Assembly (NCBI GenBank): GCA_007131745.1
Contig: SLPX01000008.1
Span: 1 to 41,020, forward strand
DNA: 41,020 nucleotides
DNA from: Myxococcales bacterium
GTDB taxonomy: Bacteria; Myxococcota; Polyangia; HGW-17; SLPX01
Reading direction: 5' to 3'
The notes beneath the pieces are model-generated. The model made no database searches and had not been told where the DNA came from. It saw nothing but the letters and a program-made list of their open reading frames with translations. Position numbers and translations under genes: made by a program. Every line of letters begins with the position of its first letter. The stretch's first letter is position 1. Shown in pieces: positions 24,741 through 32,769 of this stretch.

Positions 24741-25799
24741 TCAATTCCCATACAGAATTCTTTGCGGCACATCTTTTGACATGACATTGATCTCGGCTTC
24801 ACCCACACCCTGGGATAGCAGAGTCTTTATAAACATCCGCCAACCCGCCACGGGTTCGTTTCCGGGCTGACCGGCATCCGTGATGAGTATGAGTTGTTCC
24901 GGCCCCTTCTCCGCGATGAGTTCTTTTATAAGCTTGAAAGAATAATCGAACGCTATGACCCAATCCTGCATGCCCGGCCAGGGAATGCAGGAACATTGGG
25001 CAAACTGAAGATACCCTCCGAGATCGATCATTTCTTTCGCCTCGGACGGTGTGAGATTGGTCATTTCCTGGGTGACATGGTCGAGCATGACATCGATATT
25101 CATGTCTCTCGTTTTGACATAACGCAGTATGTCGGCTTTCTCCTCATTGGAGACATGGCAGGTCGACAGTGAACATCGGTCTTGCTTGCTGTTGCTGTTG
25201 TAGTCGTGGAGCAACTCCAAGATTTTTATGAGCTCGGGAACCAGCTCTCCGGAACCGTCCGAAACCCTGATCCCTCCGTCTCTCTCCATGGCCTGGAGCT
25301 GGTGCGCTGCATCCAGGGATGGAAGCCAAACCTCTTTACAACGACCATAACCCAAACACACCTCCACGGCCCTGGGGTTGAGACCTCCGATTGTTTCATT
25401 CAAAACGATACCGCCGTATACCTCGACCGGTGTAAAGGATTCACCTTTTGCACGAGCCTCCAGTTCCATGCGACCGAGAAAATCCTGGATGATGTCCGCG
25501 CAGTTGTTGGTCATGGTGTTGTGATCTTTGAATACAAGCGCCTTCATGCCGGCCCGGGAAGCTTCGATGCATGTGTCGGTCATTCTGGGCCGGCCGGCGA
25601 GCCAGCCGCCCAAAGGAGCGCCGTGAAGATGCAAATCAATGACCCCTTCAAGAATTTCGTCCACCTTGGCCGGATCCACCGGCTTGCCCGGTTTGAAGTG
25701 AATGTAAGGCCAGGCCGGATGTGTCCGCTTTCTCAGCTCTTCTTCGCTGATGGATCTGCCGTATTTCATTTTCGCCCAATCATCAACGGCTTTGCTCAT
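24741..25799 (-). CDS. DUF6282/amidohydrolase-like metal-dependent protein
   Basis: A 352-residue protein. The segment DLHLHGAP (55-62) with HxH at His57 and His59, later His215 (STCHVSNEE), His241 (DHVTQEM) and Asp308 (ITDAG) give the metal-ligand order of amidohydrolase/PHP-type enzymes. I see no clear carboxylated-Lys or Glu bridge between them. The segments KDHNT (91-95), GGIVLNETIGGLNPRAVEV and GRCKEVWLP fit the DUF6282 family as I know it. The family function is unknown. It would be cytosolic, with no signal peptide. AAAAGGAG precedes the ATG. It lies between the AOR reductase subunit and the activase, and may open or hydrolyse a ring or amide on the same substrate (inference). Confidence 0.65.
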   Translation of the reverse strand: MSKAVDDWAKMKYGRSISEEELRKRTHPAWPYIHFKPGKPVDPAKVDEILEGVIDLHLHGAPLGGWLAGRPRMTDTCIEASRAGMKALVFKDHNTMTNNCADIIQDFLGRMELEARAKGESFTPVEVYGGIVLNETIGGLNPRAVEVCLGYGRCKEVWLPSLDAAHQLQAMERDGGIRVSDGSGELVPELIKILELLHDYNSNSKQDRCSLSTCHVSNEEKADILRYVKTRDMNIDVMLDHVTQEMTNLTPSEAKEMIDLGGYLQFAQCSCIPWPGMQDWVIAFDYSFKLIKELIAEKGPEQLILITDAGQPGNEPVAGWRMFIKTLLSQGVGEAEINVMSKDVPQRILYGN

Positions 25800-25833
25800 C
25801 GCCTTTCTCCTTTTCTATATCTTTCCTTTGTAT

Positions 25834-27117
25834 TCAATCCAAAAACGGCAGCCCGAGCGCCCTCGCGATCGCACGATATCGCCAGGGCCAACAAGAGCCG
25901 AACCGACGGATTTTCGGCCATTTCGACCGGATTTCATTGAAATCATCACCCCTCATCATGGCACCCATGAACAAACCTGCCTGATCCGCTGCTTTGCCCA
26001 CGGCTTGACCGCCGAGCAGTTTGCCATCTTTCAGAATCAACCGAAGATAACCGTTTTGAGTCCGTTCGATAATTTCCATGGAAGTGCAATCCGCAAGCCC
26101 GTTTTCGGTGGAGCCGAAAGTGACCGCGTGCGTGTCGAAAAAGTGTACCCTCGCAAATGAGTAGGCCCCGCGGTACACAGTTTCACGGCCAAGTATGTTT
26201 TCCGCTGCAATCCTTCCCTGTTCGATGGAATTGTGCTTCAAAAGACAAACACAGGGTTCACCCGTCACCATGTCAAAGGTTTCAACGCAGTCACCGCATG
26301 CAAAAATATCCTTTACGCTCGTGCGCATCTTGGCATCCACCTTGATGCCGCGACCGACTTCAATCCCCGAACTCTTAGCAAGTCCGCACCCCGGCGCGAC
26401 CCCGGTTGCCAGGACCACCGTATCGCAATCCAGCTTCCGCTTCCCGGTGACCACCCTTTTCGCTTTTCCTTCACCTTCGATGCGCTCGACTCTTTCACCT
26501 GTATAAACATGTATATCGTTTGCACGGAGACTCTCTTCGAGAATTCGGGCGGCGGGTTTGTCAAACAAGGTTGGAAGCACGCGATCACACAATTCGATGA
26601 TTGCAACCTCGTATCCACGCTTCTTCAGCGCCTCGGCCACCTCGATGCCGATTGCCCCCGAGCCTATTACTACAGCCCGCACGCCGTCGTGATTTGCCAG
26701 TGCATCGGCATCGCCGAGACTTTTGCATGCAAAAACCGACGGCAGGTCGACCCCGGGAATCCGCGGAACAAAAAGGTTTCCCCCGTGCGCCAAAACGAGT
26801 TTGTCGTAGGAAAACCGCTTTTCATTTCGGGTCACGACCTCCCTGTTCATTGCATCTACAGCCACCACCTCCTCGTTAAAGTGAATTTCTATACGCTCCC
26901 CGCAGTAATCCTCGGCTTTCTTCCTGAAAACAACCTCTCGCTCCACGTCTTTTCCAACAAAATACGTCAGAGAGCACGGGTCGTATTCGGGAACAGATTC
27001 CGCTGAAAGACAAGTGATGCGACAATCCGAACCCAATCTCCTCAGATTCGAGGCGACTTCGTTTCCCGCAATCCCGTTACCTACAATCACTATGTGCATC
27101 GATGCGTCATGCATCAC
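25834..27117 (-). CDS. aorC: FAD/NAD(P)H-dependent oxidoreductase, AorC-like subunit
   Basis: A 427-residue class I pyridine-nucleotide disulfide oxidoreductase. The FAD motif VGNGIAGNE and the NAD motif VVIGSGAIGIEVAEAL are intact, and FACGDCVE is the FAD-contact motif near the end. Cys48, in DPCSLTYFVG, sits where CoA-disulfide reductases and NADH oxidases keep their redox cysteine (C-x-L-x-Y). In known tungsten AOR systems (AorABC of Aromatoleum) the FAD subunit passes electrons between NAD and the ferredoxin subunit. That role is inferred here from position: the stop of the AOR gene overlaps this GTG start (GTGA), and AAAGGAGA lies upstream. Symbol by analogy only. Confidence 0.78.
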   Translation of the reverse strand: MMHDASMHIVIVGNGIAGNEVASNLRRLGSDCRITCLSAESVPEYDPCSLTYFVGKDVEREVVFRKKAEDYCGERIEIHFNEEVVAVDAMNREVVTRNEKRFSYDKLVLAHGGNLFVPRIPGVDLPSVFACKSLGDADALANHDGVRAVVIGSGAIGIEVAEALKKRGYEVAIIELCDRVLPTLFDKPAARILEESLRANDIHVYTGERVERIEGEGKAKRVVTGKRKLDCDTVVLATGVAPGCGLAKSSGIEVGRGIKVDAKMRTSVKDIFACGDCVETFDMVTGEPCVCLLKHNSIEQGRIAAENILGRETVYRGAYSFARVHFFDTHAVTFGSTENGLADCTSMEIIERTQNGYLRLILKDGKLLGGQAVGKAADQAGLFMGAMMRGDDFNEIRSKWPKIRRFGSCWPWRYRAIARALGLPFLD

Positions 27118-29114
27118 TTGAGAACATCTCCTTTATCCATCAACTCGAAAAAGCGCCTCTTGCCTGCCTTCATGTCGGGAATGATTTCTTCAATGGACAG
27201 CTCCGTGGCTTTTTCCGGAGAGATGAAGCCATCTTCATCCCATCCATGCAGGCGATAGTACTCCTGCTGTGCCCGGGCCCACTTATCACGATCCAGCTTC
27301 AGACCCTTGTGAGGCCCACCTGCAACCGGTTCATCGAAATAGCGGTCAATGTGAGTATCGTCCTGGATCGCGCTGCCGTCTCGCAACCAATGGGCGCGCT
27401 CGATGTTGACAACGCGTTCGGCTGCCAGAAAGATCTCTTCATCGGTCAAATCGGGATCCGCGGCAGCCCGCAAAAGCGGCGCATAAGCTTCGCGCCAGTT
27501 GCCCGCGCCTCCCCAGGAACCGATAGCCTGGCAACAACAACTCACCATGTCGGCCACGCACTTGTTCTTTTCCGACCATGTGCATAATTGCGGTTTGGTG
27601 TCGAGTTCAACCATCTGGCCGGGAAAGTTCTCCCAAAACTTTTCTTCCATGTCCGGCGTAAAAACCTCCTTCAACTGGTAAGCGCGGCTCTTGGCGCAAC
27701 CGGGAAACTCCAGGCAGGAATAGTTCTTCAGGTGATCCGAACCGCGGGTCGACATAGCGTACCCAAGCGAAAAGCCCAGAGCCACCCTGGGATCAACGCT
27801 GATATGTTCCAAACCCCGGCAGTGCGGCACTATGTCCAGGCCTGCGCCCAGCCGTTCCGCGGCGCGAAGATTCCCCTCACCGAGAATCTCAGCGAATTCG
27901 GTCTCGCGGCGGGCAATCTGATTCAAAAGCTTGTATGAACCGTCTATGTCGCCCCAATTCAACTCGACCCCGCCTGTTTTTGAAGTGTCGAGGTAGCCTT
28001 TTTCAAAAGCTTCCATTGTCCAAGACAACGCCGCGCCCGCGGAAATGGAGTCCATTCCCAAATCATTTACAAGGCCGCACAAAACATTCACCCCGGCTAC
28101 ATCGTAGGTATCGATACGAGGTCCCAGGTTGCAAACACTCTCCATTTCAGGACCCCCGCAATGAAAACCTTCGTAACGCCCTTCCTTGATGAGCGTGTAT
28201 CGACCGCACCCCACGGGGCATGACCAGCAGGCTTTTCGTCGAAACAAGTACTTGTCCGCCCACTGAACACCTCCATAGACTTCTTCAAGCCGTTCCATGT
28301 AACCGGTAGAGACATTTCTGTGTGCATTTATCCCGATTGCATTGCCCACATCAAAAAGGTCCATTGACCCTTCAATCCGGCGCCGTATAGCAGAGGGAGA
28401 AGAATGGATCTTTTCCCGCAATTCCCAGGCCAGCCTGGTGAATTCTTCGGTATCGGCAAAAGTCAGTGGATTCGTTCCCTTGACCGCAATTGCCTTCAGA
28501 TTCTTCGACCCCATGACGGCTCCCATCCCGGTGCGGCCGCCCACTGACGAAAAAGAATTCGTGACGCAGGCGAAACGAACAAGATTCTCCCCGGCAGGCC
28601 CGATAATTGAAATCTTGTAATCATGATCACCGAGTTCCTCAAGCATCTTTATGGTGGCCTTTTTGACGCCGAGTCCCCAGAACTTGGCTGCATCGCGGAA
28701 CTCCACTTTTCCATCTGTTACCACTACCCATGTCGGTGTCTCCGCCTTGCCCTTCACGATGATCTGGTCATATCCGGCAAAACGCATCTGCGGGCCGAAT
28801 GATCCGCCCATGTTCGTATCGCCGTGACCGTTGATGTCGGGACCTGAAACAGAACAGGTCATCGGTGAACGCGCGCTTACCGTGGTTCGTCCGGCGAGCG
28901 GAGCAAAAGAGCCGGCAAGGGGTCCGGATCCGAAACACAAAGGATTGGCAGGATCGAACGGATCCATTCCCTGGTGCGTTTCGTGGTACACAACATCCGA
29001 GTTGAATCCACGCCCGCCGATCCATTTCCTCAAATACTCTCCGGAGAGCTTTTCAACATGGAAGCTCTTCTCGGTCATATCCAGTCTCAGTCTTTGTCCG
29101 CACCAACCGTGCAT
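27114..29114 (-). CDS. aorB: Aldehyde:ferredoxin oxidoreductase (AOR, tungsten family)
   Basis: A 666-residue enzyme of the aldehyde ferredoxin oxidoreductase family, which binds a tungsten (or molybdenum) bis-pterin and a [4Fe-4S] cluster and oxidises aldehydes to acids, or acids to aldehydes in reverse. Landmarks: N-terminal MHGWCGQRLRLDMT, the pterin-loop segment GHGDTNMGGSFGPQMRFAGYD, cluster ligands Cys296, Cys299 and Cys303 (CWSCPVGC), a further Cys near the end (MVSCCCQ), and DPRVALGFSLGYAMSTRG. Length is in the usual range. I took ATG 29114, with AAAGGAGA just upstream; the longer frame begins 36 bp earlier. The substrate is presumably the aldehyde made by the glycyl-radical enzyme. 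Symbol by analogy to AorB. Confidence 0.88.
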   Translation of the reverse strand: MHGWCGQRLRLDMTEKSFHVEKLSGEYLRKWIGGRGFNSDVVYHETHQGMDPFDPANPLCFGSGPLAGSFAPLAGRTTVSARSPMTCSVSGPDINGHGDTNMGGSFGPQMRFAGYDQIIVKGKAETPTWVVVTDGKVEFRDAAKFWGLGVKKATIKMLEELGDHDYKISIIGPAGENLVRFACVTNSFSSVGGRTGMGAVMGSKNLKAIAVKGTNPLTFADTEEFTRLAWELREKIHSSPSAIRRRIEGSMDLFDVGNAIGINAHRNVSTGYMERLEEVYGGVQWADKYLFRRKACWSCPVGCGRYTLIKEGRYEGFHCGGPEMESVCNLGPRIDTYDVAGVNVLCGLVNDLGMDSISAGAALSWTMEAFEKGYLDTSKTGGVELNWGDIDGSYKLLNQIARRETEFAEILGEGNLRAAERLGAGLDIVPHCRGLEHISVDPRVALGFSLGYAMSTRGSDHLKNYSCLEFPGCAKSRAYQLKEVFTPDMEEKFWENFPGQMVELDTKPQLCTWSEKNKCVADMVSCCCQAIGSWGGAGNWREAYAPLLRAAADPDLTDEEIFLAAERVVNIERAHWLRDGSAIQDDTHIDRYFDEPVAGGPHKGLKLDRDKWARAQQEYYRLHGWDEDGFISPEKATELSIEEIIPDMKAGKRRFFELMDKGDVLK

Positions 29115-29156
29115 GGGGAATCTCCTTTCGTTTGTGCAGTGTTTCGGCAAAGCGGG

Positions 29157-29693
29157 TTACACGTTGAAACTGAAGCCGAAATCCTCATCCTCTTCCTTGC
29201 CGGAAGGAGCGTGTTCTTCCTTGATCTGTTTAGCCCAATCACGCCCCTTAGCCCTCGCCGCATCCTCTGCATCCACGAACACCAAAGCTTTTTGCATCGA
29301 ACACGCCTTGACGCACCAGGGACCTTTTTCGTCATCTCCGCACAAATCACATGTCATCGCTTTTCCGTTTTCCGGGTTGAGCACCGAGGCGCCGAAGTGG
29401 CAACTCTGAATGCAAGCTCTGCAACCGACGCAACGATCTTCCAGGGTAACCAATGCTCCACTGGTAAGCCTCACCCGCGCGTTCATGGGGCAGACCTTGG
29501 CACATGCAGGGTCCTCACATGCCATGCAAACAACCGGGACAAACGTGTTTACCTCCCGGAATTCCTGAATTCGGATACGAGACAAGTAAGGAGAGCACTT
29601 GCCGAAGTGCTTGATGGAACAAGCCATCTCACAACTATGGCAACCCGCGCACTTGTCCACATCTACGACAATAACCTTTTCCTGCCTGGCCAT
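29157..29693 (-). CDS. aorA: Four-cluster ferredoxin subunit, AorA-like
   Basis: A 178-residue iron-sulfur protein with sixteen cysteines in four groups: Cys15/18/21/25, Cys56/59/64/68, Cys88/91/94/98 and Cys115/118/127/131. This is the DMSO-reductase beta-subunit (HycB/NuoI-like) arrangement for four [4Fe-4S] clusters. It should carry electrons between the AOR catalytic subunit and the FAD reductase. No signal peptide, so cytosolic. A purine-rich AAGGAAAAGGAT precedes the ATG. The AOR gene begins 42 bp downstream. The C-terminus is acidic (KEEDEDFGFSF). The name by analogy to AorA of the Aromatoleum complex is inferred from operon order. Confidence 0.82.
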   Translation of the reverse strand: MARQEKVIVVDVDKCAGCHSCEMACSIKHFGKCSPYLSRIRIQEFREVNTFVPVVCMACEDPACAKVCPMNARVRLTSGALVTLEDRCVGCRACIQSCHFGASVLNPENGKAMTCDLCGDDEKGPWCVKACSMQKALVFVDAEDAARAKGRDWAKQIKEEHAPSGKEEDEDFGFSFNV

Positions 29694-29737
29694 GACTATC
29701 CTTTTCCTTTCACGCTCAAGCTAAACACGCTCACATT

Positions 29738-29866
29738 GACCGCCGATCAATCTCGCCATGCTGCGTTGCTCACTGCGCTGCCTGCTCACGTACCTCAAGT
29801 ACGCTGCGCCGGCTGCTCGCTCGCGCCTTGCCTGACGAGCCCCTCGGCGGCCCTGTGAACATGTTT
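29738..29866. repeat. GC-rich intergenic repeat-like element between the radical enzyme and AorA genes
   Basis: A compact, GC-rich block lies in the 223-bp gap between two genes of the same operon. Its core is CGTAC-CTCAA-GTACG (29799-29813), a 5-bp stem with a 5-nt loop, flanked on both sides by related GCTGC/GCTC/GCGC words that form imperfect direct repeats. The element has no gene. It looks like a multi-copy intergenic element, but only one copy is in this window. It may act as an attenuator, a processing site, or a mobile miniature element. Confidence 0.4.
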
Positions 29867-29916
29867 GTCCGGAATTCAATGAGATCCTGTTTACTTGGTT
29901 TTCCATCCCTGTTTTC

Positions 29917-32388
29917 TTACCGAACATCCCCGAACTCAGTCCTTTCAATGATCTGCCGTTGCACATCCGGACCGAGATCAACAAACCGCGCGGTGAACCC
30001 GGCCACACGCACCATCAAATCCCCGTACTTGTCCGGATGGCTCTGAGCGTCCAAGAGCATTTCACGATCCACTATGTTATACTGCACCTGGTAACCGCCC
30101 AGTGAAAAATACACCTCGTTCAAGGTAATAAACTTCTCGGCTCCGATTCGCCCCTCGATCGCGGATGGGTTGAATTTCATATTGAACAGGGTGGACTGAA
30201 GATTGCAGGCATCCACAGAGGTCGCGGACTTGATAAGGCTCGTAGGCCCGTTTTCATCAGTTCCGGGAAATGCCGACAGCGCTCCATCGGCAAGAAACTC
30301 CCCGGCTAAACGGCCATCCGGGCTTGCTCCGCAGGCTTTGCCCAGCAGTACCTGTGTCGTCACCGACAATGTGCTCGGCCGCCACGGCTTATTCAGCCAA
30401 TTCATCCGCTTCTGAGCGGAATCAGCCCATGAATCATATAAATCAACGAGGATCGAGTCCACACACGCCATGTCGTTGCCGTATTTGGGTGCATCCAGAA
30501 GCATTCGCCGAAGTCGCTCATGACCTTCAAAGTTTTCCATCATCGCGGAAAGCAACTCGGTCATTGTGAGCGCCTTTTCATCAAAAACGAGTTTTTTCAT
30601 GGCGGCCAGACTGTTTGCAACATTCACCATTCCACAGGATATAACATATGGGGAGTCCGAGTAACGACATCCACCCTCGTATGCATCCAACCCTCGTTCG
30701 ATACAGTCGTCCAACAGCGCCGTCATAAAGGGATGCACCAGGCCGAGGTTGTTGTGTACGAGCATGATCGTGTTCCAATAATCCGTCTGCCGCTCCACGA
30801 TCAATTCCGTTACCCGCTTGAACTCATCGAGTATTTCTTCGTATTGCGCAAGCGTCGGATCAATGCGGACCTGGACAAGTTCTTCTCCCGTAATCGGATT
30901 TTTCCCCTTGTTTAAAACGAGTTCGAGAATTTTCAAATTGTTGGTGTGCGGAACAGCATACATGGGCATGCGTTTGCCGCAAATCTGCATGTCAACACAC
31001 CCGCAGGGCGCCCAGTCCCGTCCATCCGCGAGATTCGCCCCGCTTTGCAAAACAAACCTCTCTATGGCGATGCGATCGTTGAAAAGAGCCGGGTAACCCG
31101 AGCCCGATTTAATGCACTCGACCACTTTGTGCTTGAAAACACTGCTCATGTCCTCGTTCCAACGCACCGACAAAGTGGGCTGCCAGGTCTTCACATTGAT
31201 GCCGGCCTGGAGCACCAGGGACGAAAGATCGTTATCACAAGTTTTTCCGTAACGATCCACGCCGCCGAGAGTGAGATTCTGGTAAACGCTCCCGCCCAGG
31301 TACGACTCGGTGAAAGTTGCATGAGCCCTCGTAATCTCAGCGAACTTGACGCGTAAAAGCTCCAACAGCTCCAGCGCTTCTTCGTCCGAAAGGCGGTCAG
31401 CGTCCTTATCCGCTCTGAAACAACGGAACATGTACTGGTCAAAACGTCCGGGAGAAATTCCGCGGCCGTTGAGTTCGATAAACAAGCAAACATGGGTAAA
31501 CCAAAATGCCTGTACAGCCTCGCGAAAAGTCTCGGCCGGATGGAGAGGGACCTTGCGACAAATACGTGCAATCTCTTTTAACTCTGCTTTTCTTTTCGGA
31601 TCCGAACACATGTCGGCCGATCTTTCGGCTTCGGCCGCGTAATTATCCGCAAAAGCGACCACACCCTCTAGCGCCCGAGTGACACCGAGATAAAAATCAT
31701 GTTTCTCGTATTTCTCCCGGCTGTTCAGGCTTCCCAATGCCGCCATCCTCCCCTTTACCCGGGAAAGCAATCCTTCCACTCCCTCGTCTATGATTTTCTG
31801 GTAATCCACGATTACCCGGCCCTCCGGCACATCGAACATGAATCGCAAAAACACAAGCCGGCTCATCCACTTCTCGACGGTCTCGAAATCGTTCTTGGTC
31901 TCGCGAAGACATCTCTCCGCCTGTGAGCGCCAATCCCTGTTTTCCCAAAAACGAGCAGCTTCGAGGATCTGCTCCTTGTCCCCGGAATTGATGAGATAGA
32001 TCCCCAAACGATCCCCTTCTCTTTTTTTCAGGGTCCCTTCGATATACCTTTCTTCTTCGCGCTTGATGCTTTTAAAACCTTCCAGCATCCATGTCTCGTA
32101 CTCGGGATAAACCTGAGTCCCCTTGAAATACCGTGAAACGTTGCCGACTATTAGTTCATCATCCCAGATCCTGGGAGTGATGTTTAACAGAACGTGCCGA
32201 AGTGCTCCTCCGGCCCTTGCATACCTGGATTCCGACGGGTTGTTTTTTATGTATTCAGTGTGAAAAACAGCCCTTTGAGCATCTATATGAGGTTCATTCT
32301 CCAGGAGTTCTTGATACCTTCTTTCCACCCGTTCCGTCGTACAACTTCCCCTGATCTCTCTGTTTTTTGTATTTCTGTTCATCGCCAT
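29917..32388 (-). CDS. Glycyl-radical enzyme of the PFL/dehydratase superfamily
   Basis: An 823-residue glycyl-radical enzyme. The radical motif is RVAGF (Gly797). The thiyl motif is PCGCVD (Cys464), where dehydratase and decarboxylase branches keep CxE. Other family landmarks are PLHPAETFREAVQAFWF, NGRGISPGRFDQYMF and the substrate-side GSGYPALFND. Such enzymes use a thiyl radical to remove water, CO2, sulfite or an amine, often releasing an aldehyde. Length and layout match the diol-dehydratase, CutC and HypD type, not PFL itself. No signal peptide. The activase is encoded at 23764. The start is at ATG 32388; an ATG two codons on is an alternative. It heads the operon. The specific substrate is unknown. 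Confidence 0.88.
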   Translation of the reverse strand: MAMNRNTKNREIRGSCTTERVERRYQELLENEPHIDAQRAVFHTEYIKNNPSESRYARAGGALRHVLLNITPRIWDDELIVGNVSRYFKGTQVYPEYETWMLEGFKSIKREEERYIEGTLKKREGDRLGIYLINSGDKEQILEAARFWENRDWRSQAERCLRETKNDFETVEKWMSRLVFLRFMFDVPEGRVIVDYQKIIDEGVEGLLSRVKGRMAALGSLNSREKYEKHDFYLGVTRALEGVVAFADNYAAEAERSADMCSDPKRKAELKEIARICRKVPLHPAETFREAVQAFWFTHVCLFIELNGRGISPGRFDQYMFRCFRADKDADRLSDEEALELLELLRVKFAEITRAHATFTESYLGGSVYQNLTLGGVDRYGKTCDNDLSSLVLQAGINVKTWQPTLSVRWNEDMSSVFKHKVVECIKSGSGYPALFNDRIAIERFVLQSGANLADGRDWAPCGCVDMQICGKRMPMYAVPHTNNLKILELVLNKGKNPITGEELVQVRIDPTLAQYEEILDEFKRVTELIVERQTDYWNTIMLVHNNLGLVHPFMTALLDDCIERGLDAYEGGCRYSDSPYVISCGMVNVANSLAAMKKLVFDEKALTMTELLSAMMENFEGHERLRRMLLDAPKYGNDMACVDSILVDLYDSWADSAQKRMNWLNKPWRPSTLSVTTQVLLGKACGASPDGRLAGEFLADGALSAFPGTDENGPTSLIKSATSVDACNLQSTLFNMKFNPSAIEGRIGAEKFITLNEVYFSLGGYQVQYNIVDREMLLDAQSHPDKYGDLMVRVAGFTARFVDLGPDVQRQIIERTEFGDVR

Positions 32389-32484
32389 CCCGCAATTTTC
32401 CCGCGCTTTGTCCTCGGATGCTCGAAATAAGTGAACACCCGGGCAACGCGTCGCTCCGACAGTCAGTTCATGGACGAAAACTCA

Positions 32485-32514
32485 TAATCCCTGTGAAAGA
32501 AGAGTATTTTCAAT
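32485..32514 (-). promoter_or_regulatory. Candidate promoter of the radical-enzyme/AOR operon
   Basis: On the minus strand TTGAAA (32509-32514) and GATTAT (32485-32490) are separated by 18 bp and lie about 97 bp upstream of the ATG at 32388. They match the -35 and -10 consensus at five of six and four of six positions. Weak, but it is the best match in the region. Confidence 0.35.
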
Positions 32515-32659
32515 CACCTGTTTTCGCACCAATCTAGAATCCGGAAGCACGCTTTTCAAGAAAAAAGAAGTGACCGGAGAGAAAACCCACACCCAAAAGA
32601 AACCAAACGGCCGAAACCGAAACTCCGCTAAACCTTTTGCTTATATTGAGTTTGGATTC

Positions 32660-32668
32660 TGCTATAAT
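32660..32668 (+). promoter_or_regulatory. Extended -10 promoter of the surface operon
   Basis: TGCTATAAT is a perfect TGn extended -10 box, about 100 bp before the ATG at 32770. No good -35 box at the right spacing; extended -10 promoters often lack one. Confidence 0.55.
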
Positions 32669-32769
32669 AAACGGGCCGGAATTTGTCTTCACTTGTAGGT
32701 AAGCCGACCAGGCCGGCATGAATAAGACGGTTTTATGAGTGTTGTGCGCGGTCAGGATCTTGGAGTGTC

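Larger units (their letters stand above)
32389..32769. other. Divergent intergenic region (381 bp)
   Basis: This gap separates the radical-enzyme operon (minus) from the surface operon (plus). It holds one good plus promoter (32660-32668) and a weaker minus promoter candidate (32485-32514). I see no RNA gene, and no regulator binding site that I can name. Confidence 0.5.

Noticed and set aside
22452..25799. A pyrimidine (uracil/thymine) degradation pathway from the PreA-like and DUF6282 genes
   Set aside because: The catalytic Cys and Asn of PreA are absent, and no PreT or dihydropyrimidinase homologue with that signature is present. The link would be guesswork.
29721..30008. Minus-strand open frame (95 codons) over the intergenic repeat
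   Set aside because: It overlaps the C-terminus of the radical enzyme in another frame and its sequence comes from the GC-rich element; it is not a real gene.
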